From: Monarcha castaneiventris obscurior | Taxonomy: Eukaryota > Chordata > Aves > Passeriformes > Monarchidae | Reading direction: 5' to 3' | DNA: 64,000 bases | NCBI GenBank assembly: GCA_026261815.1 | Contig: JAMPIT010000059.1 | Coordinates: 23,546,001-23,610,000 of the forward strand | Part shown: one piece after another, positions 26,827 through 39,870 of the stretch | Position numbering within the stretch: the stretch's first letter is position 1 | Layout of the letters: each line of letters starts with the position of its first letter | Translations under genes and position numbers: made by a program | The notes under the pieces: model-generated | Database searches by the model: none | Seen by the model: only the letters and a program-made list of their open reading frames with translations | Told to the model about the DNA's origin: nothing

Positions 26827-28427
26827 ACCGAGAACCTCCATGATGGATGTGGTCTCCAGACTGAAGACTTTCCTGCTTGGTGAAATTCACTTAATTCTAA
26901 ATCATAAACTGTAAAAAGAAATGAAACATGGGTAAACTGAGCCAGCAATGCAGTAGTTGTTTCATTGCTTTCAGTTAAAGTATTTTACTAAAATACTCCT
27001 TGAAACTAAATTAGGGTGCAGGAGGAGACTAAATTAATTTGAATCATTTTGAGTATTAAAGGTTGTCAATTAATTTTAAAATTAATAGTACATATTGTCA
27101 TGCTAGTAATTAGAAAGATTGAGAAAGTTTTGTTACATCTCCAGAATGTCTGGCAATTTGCATTTATAGGTCATAGGATATCATTTGTCATGTTTATTGG
27201 ATGCCAAAACAGATTTTAGCAAGAATACTGATTTTGTGTTTTGGCATTTGTTTTGGAAGAGGGAAAAGGAAGAGGTCACTTGTTTAATGTTATTTTTTTT
27301 GCAGGCACCCAAACAGACCGATCGAACCTGTCTCTGTTGCACAGTAACTTTCACTGCTGTCTATGTGTGACAAGACCCAGAGTTGACCTGAGTTTTAGAC
27401 GGGTCTGAGTAGACTTTTATATTTAGACCAAAACCTGTAAAATAAATTTGTATTTCAACATGAGCTAAACCCCCTAAAATTTTGCAAATGGACTAACCAG
27501 AATGAATTGTACCATGACTAAGGCCAGTTCTTTTCTTTCAAGCTTGCTGTTAGTCAAGAACATCTACAGTTTTTTGGGGGTTTTTTTGGATTGCAGCAAA
27601 CTCTTTAAAATCTTCTTTAAGTCCCCAGATAAAGTTTCTTTTTATCACCCCTATAGTTTGGATTTGTTTCTGCTGCCTGCTTCTCTCAACCATCCCTGTT
27701 GCCCTCCAGATGCAGAGCTTGATGAACACTCAATCCTGGGCTCTCCTACGCTGCTCCTGGGGAAGTATATTTTATCCTTTGTGCCAACATGCTCTTTTGC
27801 AATAGCAGGTACAGTTTCCCAGGGTGATCTGCACATTTCCACCCTTTTACCTATAACTTTGCTGCTGCCTCTGGTTAAATACCCCTTGACTTTTAGTGTC
27901 ATTTAAGAACCTTCATTCTCTCTATAACAAAATATTTTTGTAGTTGACAGATCCCACTGACCAAAAATTAGATTCCTAAAACTACCTTTGGCTTTCAAAA
28001 TAAGACATAGCATTGTTTAAGGCTTATTTTCTTGTCAATGTTAATAAATATTAATAATAATTTTTAGTTTCCTACGTAAATTGCATGCCTTGATATTAGT
28101 TTTCATGTAATCATTGCATTAAAATTCCAATTTCAGCAAAATAAAAGTAAAACCAGTAAAGTATCTTTCTCAATCTATAAAGAAATAACAGAATAGCTTT
28201 TGGACAAGTACATTTTTAGTACTTAGACAACTCACATTCTAGCTTTCATTATGTATTTGTGATTTTTTTTTTTTCCCCAAATGGGCAACCAGGACTTCTA
28301 AATATCATTTTGTTATTATAATCCTTGGAAAGCTCTGGAAAGACAGTATAATTCCTTGCACTTAGGAAAGATATGACTGTGTTCTGTAACCAAAGCCTAA
28401 GACTACTTCACCCATAGAGTAGGTTTG
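26827..28427. other. Unique AT-rich DNA
   Basis: No recognisable gene or repeat. The longest open frame (27502-27906 plus, 134 codons) has no recognised domain and overlaps a similar antisense frame. Confidence 0.5.
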
Positions 28428-28480
28428 TATGTCTAAATCTATTTCCTTAACTCTAAGTTAAGCAAATAGATTTAGACATA
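28428..28480. repeat. Long near-perfect inverted repeat (hairpin)
   Basis: The left arm 28428-28444 (TATGTCTAAATCTATTT) is the exact reverse complement of the right arm 28464-28480 (AAATAGATTTAGACATA), a 17-bp perfect stem. After one C/C mismatch (28445, 28463) the stem continues with six more pairs (CTTAAC 28446-28451, GTTAAG 28457-28462) around a 5-nt loop, TCTAA. The whole 53-bp element is a single hairpin lying 12 bp left of the LTR at 28493. Whether it is transcribed cannot be seen. Confidence 0.9.
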
Positions 28481-28492
28481 AACACATTCTTA

Positions 28493-28929
28493 TGGTTTAG
28501 GAGTGGTGTTCCCCACTTTAGTGCTCCCACCAAAAATACTCCAAACCATGAGTCACTTGTTCAGTCTCCCATCTCTCCATCCCTCTTCCTTGCAGCAGCA
28601 TGGAGAGGAAGATTGGAGGCACAAGAGGTAAAAATTACTGGATGAGATAAGAACACGTTTCTGGAAACAGCAATAAAATATGATAAGGAAGAGTAACAGC
28701 AACAATATTAATCACAGAGTGTACATGGGAGGTGAGCAATTCACACACGAGAGCTCACCAAGCATAAACCCCCAACCACACCCGACTGCACCACCACGCT
28801 ACACAGCCTGAAAGGGACCCCTCTGTACCCACAAAATGAGGTGAGGTGGTAGAGAAAAACCTCTGGGTCTTGGCCACGCCCCTTCTGTCTACTGCAAAAA
28901 TTAACCCTGTCCTGGCTGGAACCAGGACA
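28493..28929. mobile_element. Solo LTR of an avian endogenous retrovirus
   Basis: A 437-bp block starts TGGTTTAGGAGTGGTGTTCCC and ends CTGGCTGGAACCAGGACA. The text in between (CTCCCACCAAAAATACTCCAAACCATGAG, GGAAGATTGGAGGCAC, CCTGTCCTGGCTGGAACC) is of a kind repeated across bird genomes in LTRs. AATAAAA occurs at about 28673. Direct repeats at the edges were looked for (left TCTTA, right TACAC) and none is convincing, so the ends or the insertion history are uncertain. Family assignment is from memory, not a search. Confidence 0.6.
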
Positions 28930-29227
28930 TACACACCAAGATAATGTAGCCCATAGTGGTGCATTATCACCAAAGCCTAAACACTAATCTCTGGAAGGAT
29001 TTGCTTGTTGTTTCACCAGTGGCAAAAACTATGTGATAGATGAGTGGGAATTATAAGGTCTAGTCCTAGACCCATACTTTCTGTGTTCCTTAACTCACTT
29101 ACCTGATGTGATATTCTGTAATTTCCAGACAGAAACAGAGGAAACAAAAAAGCTTATCATTTCATAAAGTAGTATGTAAAGCAGTGTCATCTTGTTGGAT
29201 AGTTCTGTTACATTTAAATAGCTAATC

Positions 29228-29240
29228 TGTGTGTGTGTGT
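29228..29240. repeat. (GT)n microsatellite
   Basis: About six GT units. Confidence 0.85.
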
Positions 29241-32200
29241 ACTAACTATAACTTTGTGAAGCATGTTGTTATCTTTGCATAGTTATGCTTAATTAGGACT
29301 TCAGTGAAACACTCCGTCAGAAGTAGGTTATTGTCACCAAACATAAAAAAACTCACACTATTGGAGACAGGAAGGTATTTTTATGACTGCTTTGTATTGG
29401 GTTCTGTGGAACATATGGCTCTTAAATAAGGCAGGAAAAGTCACAGAAGGTGGATTAACAGCTTGTACATCTACTTGTTTTTACAAAGAAATCAATGTAA
29501 ATTTCAATTAATTTATGTTTAGGCAGGCAGATGAGGAAATATTAAGTTAAAAATCAGTAGGGAAGCTATTAATACACAATGGTAAAAATTGATTCAGTTT
29601 TCTGTGTAATAACTCATCAAACAGGATTTTGGAGTTAACAGCTGAACACTTGGTACTGATTTTGATCAGGCAATTTTGAGAACAGTACTTATTCTATTCC
29701 TGAGAACTTTCTTATTCTAAATCAGTTTTTGAAAGATTTCATAAGCCTGAAAAGACATTCTTTGTCTAGTGAAAAACATCAATCTTCTACATACTGTTAA
29801 GTTTTCTTATAGTCTTACCCTGCAACAAAAATGAAGGCAGCTTGCACCTGCAGATGTGAATGTGGACACTTCATTAGATAAACTAATGGCCCCATTTACC
29901 AAGCACATTTCATTACAATTAAAATACACTTCCAACAGACTGTGGGTTAAATTAGTCATGAGCTGGAATGAGACACAGAGTAGGTTAAAACAGAGTACTT
30001 TTTATATAGGAAGCTATTTTCTAGTTCCCCAGTGGTTTTTTGTCTCTCTTTAAGTGCAAGCCTTTGGCCATAATGACATAGTTCCTAGCTGTTTGCTGTT
30101 ATACAGAAACTTAGCTCTTTCAGTTTGTTAGATGCACCTAACTCTGTATACAGTGCTTAACCTTGACCTGTGAGTGAACATCCAGTGGGTGTCAGTGACA
30201 AAGTGATTCACTCAGCCAAGAAGCATTCTTGCTAAAACTGTGGTCCTCCCACATCCTCCATTTCCTTCTGTGGAAAGGGAGGAAGGAGAAAAGTCCCCCT
30301 TCATATGGACATACCCAGGAAACCAAGCCCTCTAGGGTACTTAACAACAGAGGTATGCTCTCTGAAGTTGGTTTATGAAACTAAAATAATCCCTCAGAGT
30401 GTCTTCTGCAGCCCTGTCCTCATAAGAAAATCTCTTTCTGTGGTATAATTTTATATGTACAGAACCTGCAAAACATTGTTATGCCATATCAAAAACTTTG
30501 ATGTGGCTATTGTACATCTCCTACCTGACACTTCCAATAAGGAAATTATAATTTAGGACTGTTTTTAGTACATCAATCAAATAAACCTGTGCTTTCAGAA
30601 TAGTGGGCATTATTATTTACAACTTGCATCAGGATTGTATCCACAGGTACCTGTCAAAATCTCATTTTCTTGGCCTTTGTACAGACCTACCATAAGAGAC
30701 AACCCCTCCTGGAATGAGTGAGTACAATATGTGAAAACACAGCGTGGGTTGGCAAGAATGAGGCAGCAGCAAAAGGAAGCAAATTGCTGTGCTATTACTG
30801 AAGGCTCAACTTACTCTGCTTAGATGTTGTCAGTCTGCAGCACACTGTGTGCTTGCTGTGTGCTACTACACAGAGAAATTTGTAAGTACAAATGTCACTC
30901 CTGTTCTTAATGGGCACAAGATTTTGAAACCCTTTTGAAGAGGATTAAAGCCTTAGTTTTAGCATAAACATAACAGGAAGAAAAGTTCACTTCTGTAGGG
31001 CAGGCAGAGTATTTTTTGTTTGCTTCTATTTGGAGATTTTTGTGATTTGAAATAGTAAGAATTCTACATTAGATTCGGATATGGCTCTATAAAGTCTTTA
31101 AAGAGGTCTGAATTTATCTAAGAAACAAATGCATCCACACCACTAAGGAAACCCTGTCAGAGGCACCAGAAGCTGTACCTATACATATACTTCAAAAGCA
31201 ATCTTCTGACTTCTAAAATCCACTTCTAAGATCTCCCTGTGACCAAAATATTGGGTTTTTTTTTCCCCTCTGAGCCCCTTATGGGAAGCTTTTCTTCTTT
31301 CAAGTACAGTTTCAAGTCTATAGATATTAAGATTTCACTATATTGATAACAAGCAGAGGTCTTTCAACCAAGGGTTGCTTGATCAAGATCAGGCCTGATC
31401 ACTTCTTAGACTCTTGTGTGGGTAGTGACAATGACTGAATATGTTTATGATCTCAGCTCACTTTACCAATGAAATGTATCCTCTTCACACGAAGAAAACC
31501 AAATAATTGCATAATGACCTCTCCGAGTAACTGCCTTAGAGAACTTCTGAATTAAATTGTCAGGTGGAACTTTCTCCTTCTGAGTGTTTGGATACTTTAG
31601 ATGTGTCTTGGACCCCACAAAGTATTTTTTATGCACAGCCTTATTAAAGCATTTCAGTTGGAAACATCATTAAGTGCCAGCTCCCAATATTTTCTGTCTA
31701 TAAAAATGTTTCTTACATAAGAATGTTATTACTATTGATTTAAAGAGATGAAATACTGTTTTCTCTACGCCTTGTACTATAGATAAAACTTTGACGTATA
31801 TGCTTGACTGGGAAAAAATTGCAACAAAAGAAGATTTGGAATGTCATCCCACAAACATCTGACTGATATCAAATGGTTGCAGGAATTAGTCTTAAATCAT
31901 TAAAAAGGCACAGTTGTAATACCATTAGTACATAATCTTATCTTTGTAAGTATATTAAATTGTAATGTACTGGGTAATCTCTATTCTTTGGGATAATTCA
32001 CCTTATTCCTAAAGCTAGCTATGCCAGATTAGTGACCAAATTATGCTTTCCATTCTGAGAAGTCAGAAAATATATATTTTCTGCTTCTTTTCTCTTCATG
32101 CTGAATTTATTTCTATAAATAAAACGACCATTAAATCCCTGCCTTTTTCGAAATCTTTTTATAAAAATTGAAGAGAACATTTGAAGATAAGTCTTCTAGG

Positions 32201-32418
32201 AGTCTCCTCCGGTTACTTATCAGTCTAATCTCATGATTAAAGATCTGTTTTCAAAATCCTGCTAGGATTTGGTATACCATGGGCTTAATGATGTTTAAAT
32301 TTTTTTAAGTTCTTCTGACTTAGGAGAATCACTGTTTTGCCTTAAAATTTAAGATAAATTTGGATCGAATATGATTAGTATAATTAATATGAAGTAAATT
32401 AACACAAATAAACAGGTC

Positions 32419-32436
32419 TTTTTTTTTTTTTTTTTT
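32419..32436. repeat. Poly(T) run of 18
   Basis: Uninterrupted T18 followed by ATAG. No associated retrocopy was recognised. Confidence 0.9.
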
Positions 32437-33030
32437 ATAGATAAGCTCTCTCAAAATTTTTAAGAGTTTTCTCCTTGCTTATTTTGCCCAAATATCCTAA
32501 CCCTCACATACTTTCATATTATAAAATGCACATCGAATTGGCTGGTTTACCTCAGTTTGGACCACAAAAGACTATTAAACCCTCAGGACATATGGGACAT
32601 TTGAAAAACTATTTTAAAAGCTGAACAATGGGAAACCAGCAGTGGGGATCAAGACATTTTACAATAGAGATATCTAGTTGCATTTTGCATTCTAATTCAT
32701 AATTAAACCTCTCTTAGGTGAAGGAATGAAACCAGTCAACTTAAAAGTGGTTGGAATCATGTTATGTACTCTGGATTTTAGTTAATAATATTTTCATGGT
32801 AGCCAAATAGTATCAACTGACTTCATATAGACTGTAATTCTTTCTGAAACACTGTTGTGTCAGAAATCTCAAAGGAAAAAATAAGGTATTTAAATCAAAT
32901 TGGCTAAAACTTTGTACTTTTCTATTTTTCAGTTTTATAAAAAGTACACTCACAATTTTTAAGGGTTCAGTCCAGTAAATCAGGATATTTTTAAAATCAA
33001 TTGATTAAAAAAAACCTAAAAAAATAAGGC

Positions 33031-33222
33031 TGACAACTAGGCCCTGCAGAGCCACTCACTCACTCCCCCACCAGCACAGTGGGGGAGAGAATTGGAAGAC
33101 TAAAAGTGAGAAAACTTGTGGGATGAGATAAAGACAGTTCAATATGGAAAGCAAAAGCTGTGCACACAAGCAAAGCAAAACAAGGATTTCATTCACCGCT
33201 TCCCATGGGCAGGCAGGTGTTC
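33031..33222 (+). mobile_element. LTR fragment, same family as 531-1113
   Basis: About 190 bp aligns by eye with the left third of the LTR at 531-1113. Shared text includes GAGATAAAGACAGTTCAAT (versus GAGATAAACACAGTTTAAT), GCACACAAGCAAAGCAAAACAAGG, and TTCCCATGGGCAGGCAGGTGTTCAG. The similarity stops abruptly at 33222, so the copy is truncated. It ends about 180 bp upstream of the exon candidate at 33405. Confidence 0.75.
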
Positions 33223-33404
33223 AGAACTGATGCTCTTTACAGGTAATTTCCTTGTAAGGTTCTTTTAAAAGAAAAGGATTTTTAGGTTCTTTCTTTAATA
33301 ATTTAAGCTTTGTTATTTATGGAAACACAAAATTTTGGAAAAAAAAAGCAAATAAAATGAAACTTCATGATGCTTTAATGGACTTTATTTTTCTTTTTCT
33401 TTAG

Positions 33405-33529
33405 AAGTCAAAGCAAGTAAAGACTACAGCAAAATGATAGTGGACTACTGCAACCTGATAAGCAACTTTGTTTATAATCATTTCAGTGAAGCTCAGCCCA
33501 GCACAGGCATCACTGTGAGCACTCTGGAG
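33405..33529 (+). other. Candidate coding exon of an unidentified host gene
   Basis: This 125-bp block is preceded by a long polypyrimidine tract ending TTTTTCTTTAG and followed by a donor, CTGGAG|GTATGGG. One frame is open throughout and reads like real protein: it contains YSKMIVDYCNLISNFVY, then HFSEAQPSTGITVSTLE. Two bases complete a codon begun in an upstream exon (intron phase 1), and the block ends on a codon boundary (phase 0). Base composition is more even than in the AT-rich flanks. I cannot name the gene. No partner exon was found convincingly elsewhere in the window, so the introns would have to be long, which is usual in AT-rich gene-poor bird DNA. Alternatives are a chance open frame or one exon of a pseudogene. 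Confidence 0.5.
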
Positions 33530-36108
33530 GTATGGGCTGAATGTTCAGGAGCTACCCTTGTGAGGTTTTTCTAGAGCTGGGATGAATTCCTTCTGACTAA
33601 GTGCTAACCATGTGAGCTGTGACACTCTATTCACCGGGGCTATTTGTGGCAAGATTAGTTTGTGCACAGCACTTTGAGAGAGCTTCTGTGCTGCTCTAGG
33701 TTCTACCAATAGAGCACTAAAAGAGGAGCCTCCTCTCTCCTGTAGTATTAGTAATTTCTTCTCAATAAGAACCTTGCTACTGCTGAAATACTCATTAAAG
33801 TCCATTGCTGTGGGTTTTGCTAATGTCTACTTGGTACTTAGGTCTTTGTACATAACTACTCATTCTAGGTTTCCTTTTTACGGTTTCTTAGAAATGTTGC
33901 CTATAGCTTACTAGCACATGCATAGAGACAGAAACTGCTCTAAAGTAGCAGCAAAATCCTTCCTGCTGGCATACAGTAATGGAATAATCAGAACAAACGC
34001 CAAGGAAATAAATTATTGTACTCCTGAGCAGACTCAACATTGGTTTTCTTTTCCCTTAAAATAAAGAAAATAAGGCTCCACGAGCATCTGTTGTGATGAT
34101 GGTATTTGAGATGGCTTTGGAATAAAATTTGTAACATATTTTTGTATTTTCATCTTTATTTCTTCAGTCTGTAAAGAACTTGTCTCTGAAATTAGAGAGG
34201 GGACAGGTGGAGAAGAGTTTGCATATGTCAATTGAATTTAAAAGGCTTTGTCATCTCCATAAATAATGTCTGATACATGAACTAAACTTTACTTAATTCA
34301 TTAATTTTGAGAGTGCTCTGAAGTGAAAGCACAATATCAGACTTAAAGTCCTATTAAAAGAGATGAAATCTCTATTATATGATTAGTGACTATAATATGT
34401 AAGCATCTTCAAGCTTGACTGATAGTAATGAGAAAATTTATATCCCAACTATTTTAAGCATAACTGGAACTTCTCTTTTATTTTGTAAGAGGACACCAAG
34501 TTACTACATCTCTAGTACCACAGTTTAATTTCTTCTAAAATTATGAAACTTCACTTTTCTGTGTAAAGAAGAATGCCATCGTATTAGCATGCCATCATCT
34601 TCTTATGCTGTCAGCCTGATACAAATCCACTCCCTCAGTAATGCTGATCATGGTTTCCTATAGAAGCCTAATTTGAAAGGTTGACCACTTGTTCTGCATT
34701 TTTACACCTTGGAAATAATCTATTCTCTGATTTTTCTGCATTATTAGTGTTCTTTTTTTATCAATGATAAAAAAAAGTAAATTTAGATTATATATATCTA
34801 AGTAGGTGTTAAAAAAAAATCTTTTGAACCTGAGTAACTCTTGAAAAAGTTTATTCACTAAGTGCTAAAATTGGCACATTTTGAAATTTTTGTATACCCA
34901 CAACTAATGAATATTTTGTTTTATTAATATAAGGATCCAAGCACTTTTTTAAACCTCTTGTTCACCTGTTTTCTTTTATATTTTTATTTGGTTAATTTTT
35001 GCCATGGCTTAATTGCACTCCTATATTTTGCATTATGGAAGATATAGAAGCAATCATGAGATGGAAAATAATATATGGCTAAATTCAAGTGAATTTCTAT
35101 AAGGCAGTATTCACCTTTAAGAGCTAATACTACTTCATCCTCCTTGCTACTGAACGTAATGTTTTCTTACTCACCATCCTTTTTTGTTTCATGGACTTAT
35201 TCTTTTCCTTTTGACTCTCCGTTTTATTGATAATTTATCAGTTCTTTTATATAATCTATGCAAGACCATGCAAAAATATAACATCAAACAGCAATGTAAA
35301 ATTCTATCAGTAAATGAAAAAAGCTATCAAAAAGTAATCTGCACCGAAATATCTGGTTTGGGAAACAAAATTGAAAATAAGAATCTACTTAAATTATTAT
35401 ATAGGCTTACTCACATAACTTAGACCTACAGAAGAGCAGAAAAATACAAGTAACATGGGATATCTGAGGTTTGGATCAGTTAATAAACTGGAGATTTTTT
35501 GCCTGTCTTGAAGGTCAAACTACTCAGTTTTTTAGGAAGGTACAAAACAGTTGGAAATCAATGAAAATACTTAGACTTCAATGATGCTGAGTTCTGTAAG
35601 AGCATCATTCCTTGGATTGCAGCAAGCTGTCATGCCAGATGACTCTTGCAGTCTCATTAGCAGTGTTTTGGTTCCAATTCCCCACAACATTTCTTTTCTT
35701 GTTCTTTATTCACCAAAGATATGTCTGCCCCTGTAAGAGTGTTACTCATACCTATTTTTTTTTCAACCCTAACGTGAAACAAATATAAAAGGGTTTGCTC
35801 TTTTCTTAACTTCCCTGGAGAGCTTGTTTTACAGATTGTCCTATATCACATTACTGAAAAATATCAGAGAAGACTAAAGACGTTCAACACAAATGCAATT
35901 TCCATGGTAAAATTGTAAGGTTACAATGAAGCCCGTGTATTCACTGTAAATTTCTGTGTGCGCACCTTGCACTCTTTTTTCCCTGCTTCCTTTACCCTTT
36001 CGTTTGTGTCACACTGTAGGTAGTTCAATGCATATACTCAAATTTCTTCCTTCCAAAAAAGTGTTTGGTATCTGCCTACCCTTGTTGCTTATCCCCCCTT
36101 GATTTCGG

Positions 36109-36143
36109 TGACGCCATGAAGCACCATCTGTTGCCAAGGCAAC
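36109..36143. promoter_or_regulatory. Palindromic X-box (RFX-type) site beside a CRE-like half-site
   Basis: GTTGCCAAGGCAAC at 36130-36143 is a perfect 14-bp palindrome. It fits the X-box bound by RFX transcription factors (two GTTRCC-type half-sites in inverted orientation, separated by two bases). TGACGCCA at 36109-36116, 13 bp to the left, resembles a cAMP-response-element half-site. Both sit in a short GC-richer island (about 36090-36180) within AT-rich DNA. X-boxes mark promoters of ciliary genes and MHC class II promoters, but no gene start is recognisable here, so a distal enhancer or chance is possible. Confidence 0.45.
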
Positions 36144-39100
36144 GGGCAGCGGTGTGTGGCGTGATCTGCGATGATTACAGGTCTGCACTGCTCCACTGTT
36201 TTTTCCACTCCCTTCACAGAGACAGCTTTTGTTTTGCAGTATATTTCAAGTTGTGTTGTTAACATGCTTAACCAATTTCGTGCCTATATAAGTGCCTATC
36301 ACTGTAGAAAATACGTTTCCCCAAGGGCTTCCCATGCACCCTTTTGTGTACGTGCAGCCACACTTCTTCAGCTGGCATTTGTGCCTTTGAGTGGCATTAC
36401 CTTACTTGTGTGGAGAAGAGCATAGGGAAGGGCTAATTTCCACTGAGCAATACCAATTTCTTCTTCCTGGTCCTAGAGGTAAGCAGGCCCAGGATGGGGC
36501 AAGCTGTGTGTAGTTATTATATGAGGGGAAGATCATTGTGCAGGGGGCTTTCCTTTAACAACACTGTCACAGAAATCCTCCTCTTCTTCATTCCTTTTCT
36601 TTTTAAGAACAAAGGCTGAGATGCGATTTGCAACCCACATCCATGTTCTGAAAAGGGAGAATTTCCTGATGACATGTCTGCCTATGGAAGGACTCTGATT
36701 CAGTTGTTAGAGACACAGCCACAGCTCAGGTGTTCTTATATGGCATGTAGCAAACATTTATTTTTAAGTTTATCTAGTTACAGTTTGCAACTGGAGGAAA
36801 GGTGGACAGAAAATCTCATTATGCTTAATTTGGTGGCCATCAATGTCTCATACTAAGATGTAGCTGTGAGCTTCTCAGGCACAATTTATTAACCTGAATA
36901 AGCTCAGCCAGCATCTTTTTGCACTTTTGCATTGGGCTAGCAAATTCTTATGTCAAACTGCTCCCAAATGCTTGGCAAGCACAGTAAAAAAACCCAAACA
37001 TGTTCTGCTTCACAAGTATTTACCTAAATCTCCCTCTTCAAACTTTATGATTATGTTATTGTATGTAATATCTTTAGGGAAGCTAGGGGAAAAATATTAC
37101 AAGTATACTATCCATTCCTTATCATCCATTAAGTCCATAACTCAATTTTCCTTTCCATCCTCAAACCACAAAAAATCTTCATGGAAACTGTTGAACAAAA
37201 CCTGCAGTGGTGAGAAACAAGACAAGTGACAGGAAGAGTTCTGTTTCACAGTGCAGATGAGCCACAGTCCTGTGACTGGGAAACACTCTCATGGAAAGGA
37301 CTATTCAAGGATTTTTATGATTTTCAGGATCATGGGACTCTCAAATTATGTTTAGTTTAACAAATCATGTGGTGCAAAAGAATGGATGCTTACAGAAAAA
37401 AGAGTTGGTGAACCCTGAAGCATGTTCCTATTTTTGTTGGAAGACAAATGTTGCAAAAAGTGAGAGTTTGCTCACTTGAAACCAAAGTAGAGCAAACATG
37501 AACAAGATTTACTTCAGAAAAGATATTCACATCTGAATTGATACTTGACCCTGAATTAAAAGCTGCCATGGGATGTTACAGCACTTGTTGCAGTTACCTT
37601 TCTTTAAAGAAAAGCCAGGGTTTTTTTTAATTAAAAAAAGAATTGTTATGTGCTCACATTCTTTGGATAACACTTGAACAGCCCTGAACTGTGCTTCATC
37701 ATATGTTTTTCTTCCATATTTAGATTACAGGCTACCTAGAAAACTTCAAATATTTCAAGGATTTTCTTTGTTCCTCAAAAAAAAGTTTAAATGTATTTAA
37801 AAATGTAATGAAATAATATATTTAATGCCATATAAACATTTCTAGCATAGTACCTTGAAATACTAACTGAAGAAAATGCTTTGCATTTTTTCTTTGCTCT
37901 CAAAATGAAAACCTTAGGGAGAAAAACCTGCCTTTTAAAAAAAAGGCAACTCAGCCAAACAATTCCTCTGTATGTTCTTTCCCCTTCAAAGAAACAAAAG
38001 AAGAGAATATAAATATGTGATGAAATCTAAAAATTAATTTGGACAAGTTTGCATTCCTGTTTTAAAAATCAGTGGCAAAAGGAAGGAATTTTTCTCTCCT
38101 TTGCTGGAAACAAAAATACTCTTTGGTAAGTAGGAACCTCTTTTTATACCTTTATATTTTTGAGAAAACTGTTTACTTTGAGATCACTGTACATTTTAGA
38201 TTATGTAATGGAGGGGCGTTTATATACGTATACATATCTATCTATACATAAATGTAATTCCTGCATTAACCACTGCCTTTCATTTTCTTCTCCTGTCTTT
38301 TTCTCCTTGACAGTAAGAAGATGAACTGCTATAAAAATTAGAAGTTTACAAATAATTTTGTAATATCCAAAGTGCATTGATTTTTCAAGCACAGGTTGTA
38401 TTCTTCTTTGCTAGGGAAGGTAGACTGGGTTGCTCATTTCCACTAATTCCTTATACTTCTGGGCATGGACAAATGTTATCTGCTCCTGGAATGGAGGTAA
38501 AGGCTTTTAGTCATTCATTTCCAGCTTCTCTGTCTGTTGCTTTTCTAAGGCTAGAAATTAGGAAGACTAAAGAACATCCTTGCATAATCTATGGCAAACT
38601 GTCCTCTTTCTTCTAAATTTCTGTTTTTCCTGAGTCTCTACGGTGTATCAATGTGAATCATGTGCTTGCATATAGAAAAAACAGTATTTGTGGATGAGTG
38701 CGGGTCATGAATTCATTTGGGATTTTGACATAAAATTGTAACTAGTCATGCATCTTAGAATGTTGATGCCCTAATAGGACAATTAATCATACAATAGAAT
38801 GAAATCATAGAACAAACACTGATTATTTCCCTGTCTGTCATTTAATCAAAGAAATGAGACTATACCAAAACCCAGATATTGATGTAAATTAGCCTGGTTC
38901 CTTTCATTGAAGACACATTTTTTGGTTGTGCTTCTCCTTGTAATTTCCAGCACATGTCCTGTGGATGCAAAGCACTTAGTGTTAATCAATCAGTTATTAT
39001 TTAGCCAGCTAGTTAGTTAGACCTTTGCAGGTCTCGCTAGCCAACAAACATTTCCAACCAGAGGTCTGTCAGTCAGCACAATCTATCAAAGGAGTGAATT

Positions 39101-39832
39101 ATTTGTAAAAGAATGCACTGTACGGAGCAGCAATATTTGAAAGAGTTTGATGTCTGTTGTTATTTGCCATATCCCATGTATCTGACCCAGTTTTGAAGAA
39201 GAATATGTTGTGCAACCTAAAGGGACACAAGTTCTGTCACTGCTCCATGCAGGCAGAGCTGGCACTGGCAGAGCCTGGGCCTGCTCTTTCCTTCAGCTAC
39301 AGGAATAAATTGCTTTTGATCTGACTGCATGTCAGATCCCAGTTATTTCTGCAACAGACCCTTACACCTAGGAACCAAGAGCATCTGTTCTAAATACTTA
39401 TTGTCTGAGCATAGGCCGATGGTAAGTGTAGCTTCGAAGGACTGGGTAATGTCTCTTTACTCAGGCCATTGATGTGAGAAGGGAGGAATATTGCACAAAG
39501 GGTATAGAAATTTGGAAGACAATAAACCCCCTTGCTTCCCAGATGGGCTTCAAAGATTAAAGGGGCTGGGTATATCTGGATTAATTTCTGATTAGAACCA
39601 ATTCAACACTGTAAGTCTGATCACCCATGTTCAATAATAATTTTCATGAGCACAGATTCACAAATAGCACTGTTTACCAATCCAATACTCTAAGTCTGGC
39701 TGAATTTTGAAAGAACTTTCACAACCCAAATTCACTAGTAATACACTTTATTGAAACAGCAGAGCAACAGGTTCAGAATTGCTAGTGATAACTTCATTAA
39801 CTAGTGTTAATATGTGCCCCTACAGAAGGAAC

Positions 39833-39870
39833 AGTAACAAAGATGTATTAGTAACAAAGATGTATTAGTA
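39833..39870. repeat. 17-bp perfect tandem duplication
   Basis: AGTAACAAAGATGTATT occurs at 39833-39849 and again, unchanged, at 39850-39866, followed by the first four bases of a third unit. Confidence 0.95.

Larger units (their letters stand above)
28930..33030. other. Unique AT-rich DNA
   Basis: About 4.1 kb without a recognisable gene. It contains a GT microsatellite at 29228-29240 and a T18 run at 32419-32436. Confidence 0.5.
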
